Below, piece after piece: positions 51,013 through 63,639 of a stretch of DNA of 64,000 bases. Numbering within the stretch: position 1 is the first letter of the stretch; every line of letters starts with the position of its first letter. The notes beneath the pieces are model-generated. The model had not been told where the DNA came from. It saw nothing but the letters and a program-made list of their open reading frames with translations, and made no database searches. This stretch comes from Epiperipatus broadwayi (lineage: Eukaryota > Onychophora > Udeonychophora > Euonychophora > Peripatidae): positions 2,968,021 through 3,032,020 of the forward strand of contig JAQFVV010006336.1 in the NCBI GenBank assembly GCA_028023455.1, written 5' to 3'. Both the position numbers and the translations under genes were made by a program.

Positions 51013-52789
51013 TCTAAATTCTTAAAATTAAATTATTCTCCTAAATATTTTCTTATCTAGGCAATAAACTTATTTTGAATTTTAATACACATTCAAAATA
51101 CAGTCAATAATGAATGTTCAATAGTACTGGCTAATTTTGTTAAGCAATCACACATAAAAAATTATTTAAAAAATTTACAAATAAGATCTTAATTCCTAAT
51201 ATGATACTCTTTTTTTGCTTATTGATAGTAATAATATTATTCAGAGTACTTTATATATATATCACACAAAAATAGAATAATAATTTGTACATAGATAATT
51301 TTAATAACTCTTTAAATAAACAATAGCTTTTAAATATGTACCATTAAGAATATATAATGTTATGAAGAAATAAATACCAAGTGCAAATTATCATATTACT
51401 AATTCACAAGTCATACCTACTAGCGTTATTTTATGTAAATAGAGAAATTTGAACTCGGCCAGACTATTCATCACTCTATTTACAGATATAGGAAACATTC
51501 AGTATAAGAAAATGATATACAGCCTTATAATTATATAGAAACATTTTAATAAATTTGAAAATAAGGCTCTTTTATTTCAATGCTAGATTAGAAACAATAT
51601 AAGAAAGGGTGCTATTTGCAGGATTGTTAAAATAACTATAGTAAGTCTCACTTGTGAATTATTATAGTACGTGTATTCAGTGTTTACTCCACTCTAAATA
51701 TTAATACGTATAAATATATATAATGTTTATGAAACAATAGTCTTTCAATGCATATACCATAATAATTAATTTATATTCTCAATACTACATATTGAATAGC
51801 CATTGTTTGTCTATACTCTATAGGTTATTCAAATTAATAGAATATATATGTATATATTTCATGGATTAAGAAATTAATTGGAAGAAATGCAGATTATAAG
51901 ATATATATATATAATAGATGTGGCATCATATTGACTGTGATCAAACGCTGTAATCATTTAGATAATCAGCTTAGTTCAGGAGCATTAAAAACTATGAATA
52001 TATAATAATAATTACACATCATGTAACTAAAGATTATGATCCCTAGTAATGCTACAAAGTTGGTTTAAAATATAATTATTACTTCTTACAAGCACTATCT
52101 ATACAGTTGGATAAAAAATTATATAAAATTCACATATATAACAGATTTTATTATTTAATAATGCTAGTTATTGAGTAAGCAAAAATATCTATTGAATAAA
52201 TGTATATGTGCAAGAATAAAGACACAAAATACTTAATCTAGTATCTAAATAACTTTAATAATATAATAATCTAAAATAATGATTAATAATTTTATTAATT
52301 AGTTAGTAATAATAATAAAAAATGAGTGATCTGATTGTATTTGAATATTGGGAAAATAATAATAATAATAAATGTGATAATATTGTTTAAATTGTGCTAC
52401 TTAATTATTGTTAAAAAATTGCACTTACAACAGATTAAAATTGTTGATTGTATTTGATATTGGGATTGCCTAAGTGTTGATTGGTGTTTAATGATTACTT
52501 ACAAATTCATTTAGCTTTGACTATTATTACACATATTATTTAAGTAATATTTTGGCTACAATTTGAAAATTATAATTGCAGTTTGTAATGTTATAATTGA
52601 CTATTTATTAGTCTGCATGCAGAACAAGTTATATTTACGTGTTTAAGGACCTTTATTTAAACTTCTTTGTATTATTAATTTCAATCTCTGTGGTCAAACT
52701 GTACTCTTTAGTGTCTACATAAATATATTGGACCATAAATAAGGGAGAGATTCCATCTTTATTGTTAAATGGAAGGTAACTTGACAACA
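51013..52789. other. AT-rich intergenic DNA, nothing recognised
   Basis: No frames of note and no repeats with clear ends. Confidence 0.5.
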
Positions 52790-52905
52790 ATTGGAAATTG
52801 ATGATTGAATGCCCAAATCCCTTGTTAATGTCAATATTATATTGTCATGCCCATGTTGACACTAAATCACAATGACTCCTCATGAATAGGATCTTTTGTA
52901 TTTAA
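52790..52905. repeat. Interspersed repeat related to the 10507-11180 interior
   Basis: TTGATGATTGAATGCCCAAA, a TTGTCATGCCCATGTTGAC block and CAATGACTC..CATGAATAGGA line up in the same order with text at about 10835-10910. The family is unknown; it may be a short retroposon. Confidence 0.5.
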
Positions 52906-53134
52906 ATACACAGAAGAGGAATAGCAGAATACATGCTGAAGAGAGTTTGAAACTCTGTATTTACATCCCCTATATTACATCTAGACTTCAGGTATGCAAA
53001 ATATATTTGTATTTAAAATATTACAAATTCAGTCTGTACCCTGCCACCTCTCTTCTATATATGAAAATGGACAAAGTCCTATACATAAAGAGTCAGAGTG
53101 ATTTAAATTCAACATGCGCATGACAATAATATTA

Positions 53135-53179
<45 letters not shown>

Positions 53180-55482
53180 TAATAGGCAGTCATCAATATA
53201 TACATTTATAAATGTACATGTATATTGTGACCTTTGGCTTTGCCAAGAAAGCTACTATTTTATTATTGCTAATATTTATCTAGAAAAAAAAAATCCTAAG
53301 AAAAATTTATTAAGTCAATTGTATCTATAACTTATCTAAGCATGGATAAGCCAAAATAGTCAATGATTAAAGTGTTTCTGTAATGAATAGTTTTTTAATT
53401 AATGGCTTTGCTAAAATATTTTAAACTTATAATTAAAGTATATGTGAATAATTTAAATCTAAAATGGAACTAGTCATATTGAAGTTTAGATTACTTAATA
53501 CATATTAGAATAATTAGAAAAGTGCCTGAATTGATTGTAATACTAATTAAATTAATTAAATGATAAAATTTAAGGAGTAGTTATTATAATTCAAATAGAA
53601 TATTTTATTTAAAATAATTCATAATAGTAATCAGTCAATTTGTTAAATAATAGTATTAAATTTGACACCGCGAATAAACTAAATTGGTTTAGTTTAAACA
53701 TAAGTTAATAAGTTTATTATTATTCAAAGAAACTTTAAATTAAATAGTTAAAAGATAGGGATTCATTTCTAAGTGTGTGGTTATGTGTGCTACCAATAAA
53801 AATTTACTTTTATGTGTGAATGGAAATATTTATTTACTGTGTAATATCTAATATTATTTTAAAGTATTTTATTTGATTAAAACTTATAAATGCAGTGGTA
53901 GTGAAGCTCTAAAATTATTTATTCATATAATTTGAATTAGTTTAAAGAAATTGATAAAATTAAATAATATTTATTTTTATTTTTTTTATTTATCAATGTA
54001 ACTTGGTATTTGTAAAATTCTCAGACTATTACATGATTATTTGGCTAATGTGTAGTTAAATTTAGATTTGATCTATAAAAACCAATCAACTGTTGATTTA
54101 AAGGTGGCGAAATCTATAAGAAATAATGTTTCTTTCCAATCAGAATTATTGACAGTAGCAAGTTATATAAGAATGCACATACACATATTTGGGGAGAAAT
54201 ATATTAAGGAGAATTGTATTAAAAACAACAGGGGCAGCAAAAGGAAAGAAGAAGACTGAAGGGAAAAGTTTATTTTCCTGCTCATAAAATTTGCAGATAA
54301 AGTTAAGTTTGAAAACCAAAGTAAAGTATATAAATTTAATGGGTTTTTTTTTAAAAATAAAAATGTGTATGTAAATTTATTTATATAGGGCTAATTCTCA
54401 TCCAAAATTAATCAGAGGATCTAAGCAAGATGTCAATTAATGGTATATCGATAATAAAAATTTTGTTTTCTGGAACCAAAGTAATACAGATAGTATTTTT
54501 ATATTATCCTAATTCATGTAAAAATGATATTCATTATAAACTATTTAAATTTCTTATTTGTAAGCAGATATATTGGAGGATTTACTTAGTATTAACTACA
54601 TAATTTTAATCTTTTACTATAACTTATTAAGATAATATGATTCCTCAGAAACTTTTAAAATGTTAATTAATTTTTTTTGTCTCAGAAAAAAAAGTTATTT
54701 AAAGAACTAAATATTCCTGAAAAAGAAAACTGTTGTTGCAAATGCTAATGATTTTATTATTGTAATAATTAAATAAGTGCTTATCATATTGACTAAAAGA
54801 GAAAACTTTTATTGATAAAGTTATTGAGACTTTCACTAATAAATTAATATTCCTAACTGAGAAAAATATTGATGTAGAAGTTATGTCTTTGATAATGTAT
54901 TAAATAATTAACAAAGATTGTTATTTTTTATGACCAACTGCATGTAATAGTTATTTTAAATTTGCTGAAATTTAGAAAGAAAATAGCTGAATAAACCATA
55001 CTATATGTAATGTTTCATTCAGAAAGTTGCTTAATTATAGAAGAGATAGATATGACAAATGCAGTATGAATATGTTTTAAAAGTTGATTTAACTTAAAAG
55101 AAAAATGTTGAGGAGCAATCTGCCATATTAAATATTGTGTTGACAAAAACTTTACTTGTACTGGAAAGAAAGAATGTGTCAAATGCTAAATTAAAAATAT
55201 GTTTTTTTACATTAAACCAAGTGAAATTATTATAATGTGATAAAAATGTTGAACTATTTTGTCCAGAATATGTAAAATAACTCACGAAGTAATAGCTATT
55301 CCTTTATTCATGTATTAATATTTTCATGGTATGAGCATGTGCAAAGTCCTTATGGGAGAAAAGAACTGTCAATACAAATGTGTTTTTTTTTATATCACCA
55401 CTGTGCAGAGAACATCCTTATGTGTTGAATTACTTGCCATTAGATCAGAAACTGTCCAGATCAAAAACTTGACTATATATAT
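52906..55482. other. AT-rich intergenic DNA with one (AT)n
   Basis: Positions 53137-53176 are (AT)n. The small frames at 52896, 54068 and 55094 (minus) are unrecognised. Confidence 0.5.
53137..53176. repeat. (AT)n microsatellite
   Basis: Forty bases of AT. Confidence 0.95.
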
Positions 55483-56145
55483 TGTAACGATATATAAATA
55501 TGTTGTTACATTAATTTAAAATAAAAACTTAAAAGTTCGCCAATAAAAGTAAAAAACTAAATGCTAAAATTAAAATGTTTGGTTAAACGTATATACATTC
55601 GCACAGATGCCAAACTTTAAAAATATTTTAAAAAAAAAAAAAAATAAATAAATAAGTATTTGAACGTAGTTTTTTATAAAAAAAAAAAGTACAAGATTTA
55701 AAAATAAAAACAGGTATTAATAAATTCTTGTAATCTGTAAATGGAAATGATTGTTTATAAATTGTTTGAAAAGCAAGCTAGCCTTGGGCTCTTGTATAAT
55801 TAAAATGATCTGATGAAAGATAGAAAAGAAGAAAAGAGAAATTAGCTTAACCAATGGAAGCACTAAGCCTTGGCTCAGACCCTAACGAAAGTGATAGATT
55901 AGTGATGTTTTGTTGATTGAATCCATGTGGATAATATAAAAAGGGAAATACAGTTTTTTCGGACAGTTCCAGCGTTGTGTGTTTGAGAGTTGTGGTAGGA
56001 TGCACATACCACACTCTCTATTTAAAAAGGAAAAAAGAAAAGACTGTGATACCTTGAACCAGCTATTGCCATCTCCAGAACATTATCTTCCAATGGAGGC
56101 ATCGTGGGAATTAAAAGCAGAAACCTGGACTCTTCTACCGTAAGC
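55483..56145 (+). promoter_or_regulatory. Promoter-like block, possible LTR U3 and leader
   Basis: TGTAACGA begins at 55483 right after ATATATAT. A CCAAT box in AACCAATGG lies at 55851-55855 and TATAAAAAGG at 55935-55944. An approximately 195-bp GC-richer exon-like stretch ends at TACC-GTAAGC (donor GT at 56140). The order and the TATA decamer match the LTR-like insert at 5334-6699, although the sequences otherwise differ. It may be an LTR of a related family or the 5' end of a host gene. No downstream coding exon was identified. Confidence 0.45.
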
Positions 56146-57598
56146 TATATTGACATGAACTCTAAATTTAAAAATTATTAAGAACTTTCATTCAAGCTTA
56201 TGAACTTCCATCTGACTTTTTTAAGTTTAAAATCAAATTAATAATGTTTAATTTTATATGTTTTCCGATTGATAAAAATCATTTCCATATTTTTTTTTCT
56301 TATTGTATAAATTGTTTATTGTTTAAATTTTAAATGATGAAATTTAGGTTGGGTATAGACATTGCATAGATTCGTTAGCAGTTGATTATGTTGTGGTTTT
56401 CACAGTCGATTAGAATATATAAGTCAATGATATCACTGTGGTGTCTTATGATGAACACCAAAGGGTCTCCTGTATTCCCTCAGCAATTGACGTTATCGAT
56501 TGACTTTGTATTTTGATCGGTTGTGTTTAATTTGGAATGTTTTTGACCGTAGAATCTGTGCAGCTGATCTATACTCGACATTATAAAACAAATTGTATAA
56601 AAATAATCTGTGCAAACTTATTTAAATGTTAAATTTAAGTCAGGCATGAATGGCTATATAGTTTTGTAAAGTTATATTAAGGGAGGGTAATCTTAGGTTA
56701 TTCATTTCGTAGTTGAATTGGTTAAATGGATTGAATATATTTGTGTAATTGTAGATGTAGTATGAGATCCGCTATGGGCAGGATTATATACATATGCCAC
56801 ACACCTTCTGTTTGCCTATGGATGGGTTTGTAAAATGGCAAAGGACTGCAGTCCATTCCTATGGAGTTTTATGTTTATTGTTCTACTCGCCAACAGATGT
56901 GACATTCCTGTTGGTGGAGAGACAATGTCTTCTCTAATTCTACTTACTGATCAGATGTACATTCCTGACAGTATAGTATTTTGTGTTGTCGTATTTTCAT
57001 GCTACATTGAATACATAAATGTATCAGATGAATTGGCACTGGTTTGATTGCGAAATTTGTTGCCTAAGGTTAAATCAGGGAAGAATATTTTCTTTTCAAA
57101 TGCAGAGCTATGTAGTCTATTCATACTCAACTCCCTAAATAAATATTAAATTCATGGTTGTAATTTACTTAAATGTAAAACTAAAGATTAATAGAAAAAT
57201 CTAAAATGTTAAACTTATTCCTCAAATTAGAATGATTTTATATGTGCGTAAATAAATATTTTTATGTGTTAATTTCTGGCAGTGGCTTTTATTCTTTTAT
57301 AATTAAGATATATAATTTATATTTTATTATCTCTGCTACTCCACTGAGCTAATGACTTGGGCTAATGATCTGAATATTTAAATAAAGTGGAATCTTAACA
57401 GCACATATCTGCCTACTCTATAAATTTTTTCTAGGTTTAAATGCCTAGATGGCGCCTTGTAGAGCAGATATTGTAGTTTGCGGTTAGATTCAATCTTCAC
57501 TTGCATTTCGATTGTTATAATATATTATTGGTTAAAAAAAAATTGGTAAAATTTATGCTTAAAATTTAAGTTATACATTATAACATTATGATTAAATA

Positions 57599-57601
<3 letters not shown>
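56146..57601. other. Mixed-composition DNA, no gene recognised
   Basis: Positions 56340-56560 and 56740-57050 are a little richer in G and C. The 70-codon frame at 56835-57047 (MAKDCSPFLW...) contains two hydrophobic stretches but no known domain. It could belong to a spliced gene or to an LTR element starting at 55483; the evidence is weak. Confidence 0.35.

Positions 57602-57687
<86 letters not shown>
57602..57687. repeat. (AT)n microsatellite
   Basis: Long AT run with one TTTATA interruption near 57632. Confidence 0.97.
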
Positions 57688-57689
<2 letters not shown>

Positions 57690-58814
57690 CATGCTATATT
57701 AAATTTTGATTCTATTTTGATATATATGTGTTAGGATCTAACATGCCTGACAGAAGTTCAACTTTTATTATAGTTTTAGCATTAATGATACTATATGCTA
57801 TATAATGATTTAATATTAAGATTTTAAAGATATTGCTATGGTCTTTATTATGAGAGGTATATTTATAATGAATGTGCATGTTTATAAAAATTATATATAT
57901 TTCTTTTTTTTTTAATTGCTTAAGACTACATTTTATTCAGTCATATTTGACAATTATTATTACTTTATTGGTTTTATGCATCAATTTAGTATTATATTTA
58001 GTGAGAGTTTAGAATTAATTTTTCTCTAGTATACATGATAGGTGTTATATGACCATTGCATTTCCAAAGTATGTAAATTTTATTTCTTTACTGATGGTTT
58101 GGAGATTGAGCTTAGCTCTCTCATTATTATTAATATTGAAATAATTTAGATAATTTATTAGGGGATAGAGGGTTACTCTCTCTGATACTGTCAATATTTT
58201 CCTTGAGTGATATGTCTAGAGACAAAGTCCTAACATATTTTATTGCCCTCAGATCATAGTTTCGTACTCTGGATTCATGACATCTCAGGTTTATTGCTTT
58301 AGTAGCTTTTCCTCTCTGGAAGTATCTTCATTATTATTTATTTACCACCATATATGCTATTGTTGATTTAGTAGTTGTTCATTGATAAATCTTGTTATTT
58401 GAAGTGTATGTTGAGCATTTTGAAGTATATAATCTGTTTTGCTGTGTGTTGCCTGAAATACAAGAAATAAAACCGATAATGATTTATTCAAATTTATAAA
58501 AAATATTATTACCCTAAAATAAGCAATGTGAATTATAATCATCATTTTCCAAAAGCAAGTCAGCACTGGACTGGTAAGATCTAAAGATTGTTTAGCTTTA
58601 CTCAGTGTAGGGACAAATAGCATCGAGTGTGTTAGTGTATATGTGTAATCTCTGAAAATGATTTAAGCCTTTATTATAGCTTTTATAGTTAAAGACCACA
58701 GAGTTAATAAATGAGGCATGGTTAATAAACTTTAATAATTAAATACAAGAGAATTAGTAAATAATGCATAGTTTGTAGAGTTATAGATTATAAAATTCTA
58801 ACAATAAAAAATGA
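57688..58814. other. AT-rich intergenic DNA, nothing recognised
   Basis: The minus-strand 88-codon frame at 58357-58623 is not recognisable as a protein family. Confidence 0.5.
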
Positions 58815-58819
58815 AAATA

Positions 58820-58960
58820 ATTCTTTACAACAGCTATATAATCAAATAATAAATTTATACATAAAAAGCTAGTAACATTTGAAAAGGCATCAAAGCAGGT
58901 GCTGAAAAAAGCTTTCTATGTATAAAATTATTATTTGATTATATAGCTGTTGTAAAAAAT
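58820..58960. repeat. Short foldback, ~48-bp arms
   Basis: The arms at about 58822-58870 and 58909-58958 are nearly perfect inverted copies (TACAACAGCTATATAATC, AAATAATAA, TTATACAT, AAAGCT) around a loop of about 40 bp. A small MITE or hairpin-forming insertion is likely. Confidence 0.8.
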
Positions 58961-59533
58961 ATCATTATTTTTTTATTATTATTTTGTGGAAGAGCAGCAT
59001 AAAATTTTTTATTCCTTTCTAATTTTAAAATTATAACAATATTTAGGGCATATATTTATGCAGAAAGATATAACATATACCATAAATTTATTAATAATTT
59101 ATTAAAATTATATTAAACAGCATAGAATAATTATTGATAATGGTAGTAAAATAGGTATTTAATTTGAAGGGTAAATTGTTTATTATAATTTGTAACTGGT
59201 CAAGTATGTTTGTTCACATAAGACCACCATAGGTCAGGGATATGTAATTCAGTCATGTAACTTGTTAATTTAAGTAAATTTGAAATTGTAAAGTATTCTC
59301 TTTAAGCAATATTTATTAAAATTTTGTTTATTGTTAATAAATATTATTTTGTTGTTTAATCTGGAGTAGTGTCTATATATTCACTAAATCTATATCCAGA
59401 AATCTAAATATTATTTTATAATTTATAATTCAAATATTTTTCGAATATTTCTTCAAGGTACAGACACATAAATTAAATGTTAAATTATTTAACCAATAAT
59501 TGTATGCAGATATGAAGAGTGCATTCAAGTAAA

Positions 59534-59927
59534 ATATTGCGTTGTCTTTTGATAGCAGGTCACGGCCACTTGATGGTTATTTATGTGAAAAAACACATAA
59601 AAATAAAAGTTATTTTTTGTTTGTTTTTATTTTTTAAAAAAGATAATAAAAATTGATTTAAAAAGTAAAAGTTGAAGCCAAAAAAAAAAAAAAATCTCCG
59701 TATAGTAAAAAAAGAAAACCCCTAAAAATTAAATTGTATCGACAGAATAGAAAAAAAAAAAACCCCTAAAAAATGAAATATTAAAGACAGAGTAAAAAAT
59801 TAAAGGGATCAAAAAAAAGTCACCGTATTTAAAAAATCGCAGCTCGATAATGTTACATTTTATTGTTTTAACACATAAACAATGCTGTCAAGTGGCTGTG
59901 ACTGGCTATCAAAAGACAACCCAATAT
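59534..59927. mobile_element. ~394-bp MITE-like element
   Basis: Terminal inverted repeats of about 50 bp: the left end reads GTTGTCTTTTGATAGCAGG and the right end, reversed, GTTGTCTTTTGATAGCCAG. Both continue with TCAC.GCCACTTGA and a TTTATGTG block. The inversion may extend outward through AATATTG. The interior is A-rich with two direct units containing AAACCCCTAAAAA. There is no coding capacity. The target duplication was not resolved, so the superfamily is unknown. Confidence 0.75.
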
Positions 59928-60765
<838 letters not shown>

Positions 60766-61339
60766 CAATAAAAAATAGACATTAGATTATAGATTAAGTG
60801 TATGTCTGCTCCTGTCTATTGCTAGGATATTATGCTTTTATCAACAACATGTTCATAAAATAAATATTGTGAATTTCATATTATATATAATATAAAAATC
60901 CTGAGATCATAATACTGTACTTCTAGAAATAAGAACTTATATCTATTGCCAAAGATAGCAAAATGACAGAACAAATAAGTAAGATTTATAAAAGTTAACT
61001 GTTTATTAAATGGGATCTGATCATAGCAATTGATGATAAAAAAAGAACTAGAGATATAAGAGTATGCTGGGTCGAATAATGGAACAGAATTTATTATAAG
61101 AGAGAAATTAATTGTACCCTTGCTACTTGTGATTTGTGTTATAAATACTGAGAATTAAAAATGTTTTGCAAGAGTAATTTGCGGTTTCTCCTCCTCTTAA
61201 ATTTATTTAATGATACTTTATAAAATTTATTATTGTTATTATTGTAATTCTCTGTGTTTATGACATGAATTACTGTAGCATCAGAAAAATCTTGGGCATA
61301 GCTATAGCAATATTATTAACCTTATTTAACTTGTTTAGC
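60766..61339. other. AT-rich intergenic DNA, nothing recognised
   Basis: No gene seen. Confidence 0.5.
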
Positions 61340-63257
61340 TTATATAGCTTAGACCAAGGCTTCCAGTGGTCCTGTCATGACCCACCTGATACCTTTGCCC
61401 CTTCTTATCCTCTTGAACGATATCGTTTATGATATCTCACTATTGGATAAATTCTTAACCTCTGCTTTCTAAACCCTGACTTTATATATATGTTTCAACA
61501 TATATCAACGCTATTTCCCCACGACCCTATGAGAACCTTTTCATCCACACATTCGCCCGCAGAACATGCCCATCTACCATCTTTCCCATATGTTTTCACG
61601 CTCTTTCCGCTTTATCACCACTATCGCTTTTATTTTCCCTTTTCCTTTCTTTTATTTAAAAAAAAAAAAATCTGCTTACTTGCCCGTTCTCTAACATTCG
61701 CTGCCCCACGTTGGGCACCATTATAACACCCACTTACATATCTATATTCCTCCATTATGGACTCTCACCCGAAGCTTCGACGAGAGGTATTTATGAGCAT
61801 GGTTTGAACCCATCTCACGCGCCAATCTTACCAGTAGGTAGGAATTACCTCCTCGAAAACATATATATAGGTTCTGATATCTATCTGATGTGGTGACGCA
61901 CCGAACTAGCTCAATCTCAAGGTTGGGGACATCTGTCTATCTAGAGAACAAGGCTATAAATTAACCCACACTGTCCTACGCATATATTTATTTTGCGATA
62001 GCTTAAAGCTCGAAATCCTTAATCTAACCCGGGTCTGATGGGATTTATTCTACTTGATCATATACCCTCCCAATAAATCTCATTCGGACCTACATATATG
62101 ATTGCTATGCAAACACTCAGGCCATCCATTATCATACACACACATATATCACGCTCATTCATCCACACACCAAATAATGCAAATACATATATATGTGAGC
62201 GGTATGATTAATATAGTCATATATCTAACTTTAAATATAAAATTTTAATATAGCAATTAACTGAGGTAACACAAATTCTTTATTGAGATACATATACAGA
62301 AAATAGTTGGTGACTTGTCACTTTACCTGGACTCACTCGATTAAACAAGTCTGTATTGACGTCTGGCCACGAACTTAATCTGGTGGATCTCACGGAAGGC
62401 AAACAGTTCCAATGGTCGTTAGGTCCGGCGACAGGTTTCAGAGGTGGAGTAGTTGGTGTACTCTTTCGCAAAGGTCTAAATCTCGAACGATTTTGGTCAA
62501 CATTTCCTCGATGGAACAAAATCTCTTGATTTATTATGACAGTTCGCAAGTCCGGTCAGGTGAATTCATGACGAGTATCCTCGGAGTCGAGTAACAACTA
62601 GCGCACAATCCAATTACCCCGACATTTTCTGACAAAAAAAATATTAAAACTTCTTAAGAAAAATCTTTGCGTCCTCCTTGTTAGGATTCAAGCCGCTTCT
62701 CTCTTTTTTTTCCTTTTTCTCCACTCGAGTGCAAGACAAAAAAAAAAGTTCTTTTGTATTCACCTTTAACTTTTCAAAATCTTTCTGCATATTCCTACGC
62801 CACTGACCAGTCCTTCCATTGTTCTTCAACACAAAAAAAAACTATATCCACAGACCAGTTTTCCGCCTTCCTGGCGCCAGTTATTACCAAACTGCCTACA
62901 GCAATTCACTCATCCTATTTCAGTTCTCACATGTTCACAAGGTGACTCAACAAAAGAAAACACGTGTTACCAAAATTATTAATAAACTCAAAAAAAAAAA
63001 ACTATGTGAATAAAATCTATCTAAGAATAATTAATTGCGCTTTATACAGCTCTACATATATAAGTGATGGCAACCCCTCCGATACTAACTACGTATTTTT
63101 ATACTCACACATACGCTATATCTACATTACTTGTAACTGGGTTCGAATGACCATTTACATATATTCTTTTATTTATTTGTTTATACATGGTCCCTACATT
63201 AACACTATCAATTATGTCATATTTTACATATGCATGTATTCGAACCCGTTTGTTACA
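61340..63257 (-). mobile_element. Probable LTR-retroelement 5' end, minus strand
   Basis: This is the least AT-rich block of the window. Read on the minus strand, it starts after an AT run with TGTAACAAACGGG (63257). TATAAAAATACG lies about 150 bp in, CAATAAAG near 62282, and GGGTGTTATA ends near 61722, one base before an 18-nt primer-binding site. An LTR of about 1.54 kb (63257-61722) followed by leader is the simplest reading. An alternative LTR end at about 62885 (before TGGCGCCAG) cannot be excluded. No gag or pol is recognisable below 61700, so the element is truncated or replaced near 61340. The frames at 61490, 61711, 62280 (minus) and 62644 (minus) show no known domain. Confidence 0.5.
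61703..61720 (-). other. Primer-binding site, tRNA-Lys type
   Basis: The minus strand reads TGGTGCCCAACGTGGGGC, one mismatch from the well-known 18-nt site complementary to the 3' end of tRNA-Lys (Lys1,2 type). It lies one base after a GTTATA end, the expected spacing behind a 5' LTR. It would prime minus-strand cDNA synthesis. Confidence 0.6.
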
Positions 63258-63438
63258 ATATATATATATATATAAAGAGCTTTTTAATTAATTAATTGTA
63301 AATGAATAACTCCAACACTAAATATTTATATATGTATGTTGTATATGCACATACACAAATTTTATGATATAAAAGTATTACGATTGTTAAAAATTAATTT
63401 GTTTTTATCAGTTCTGTAAATCTATATTATTCTTTAAT
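63258..63438. other. AT-rich spacer, nothing seen
   Basis: Short (AT)n at 63259-63274, otherwise featureless. Confidence 0.5.
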
Positions 63439-63617
63439 ATCATCATCATCATCCATTATCAATCCACTGCAGGATGAAGGTCTCTCCAAGTTTAATCCGT
63501 CTTCTCCGATCTTTAGTTTCTCTTCTCCACATCACCCCTGCATACTTTCTTATTTCATCCATCCATCTCACATGTGGTCTCTTTCTGGGTCTTTTACAAT
63601 CTCTTGGAATCCAGCAT
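63439..63617 (-). mobile_element. RTE LINE 3' fragment, relatively young
   Basis: The reverse complement matches the last 165 bp of the RTE frame ([23 protein letters not shown], then the DNG-like end) with few differences. It finishes in a (GATGAT)n tail at 63439-63454. The strong 5' truncation is typical. The tail shows the family's true 3' end, which in the long copy is masked by (AT)n. A TAT microsatellite adjoins its 5' side. Confidence 0.9.
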
Positions 63618-63639
63618 AGTTATATATATATATATATAA

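Noticed and set aside
56835-57047. 70-codon frame with two hydrophobic stretches
   Set aside because: There is no recognisable family, signal or gene context.
58357-58623. 88-codon minus-strand frame
   Set aside because: Random composition, no domain, no promoter or neighbours.
61807-61825. B-box-like GGGTTCAAACC on the minus strand near 61817
   Set aside because: No A box at tRNA spacing and no acceptor pairing; better explained as part of the LTR-like block.
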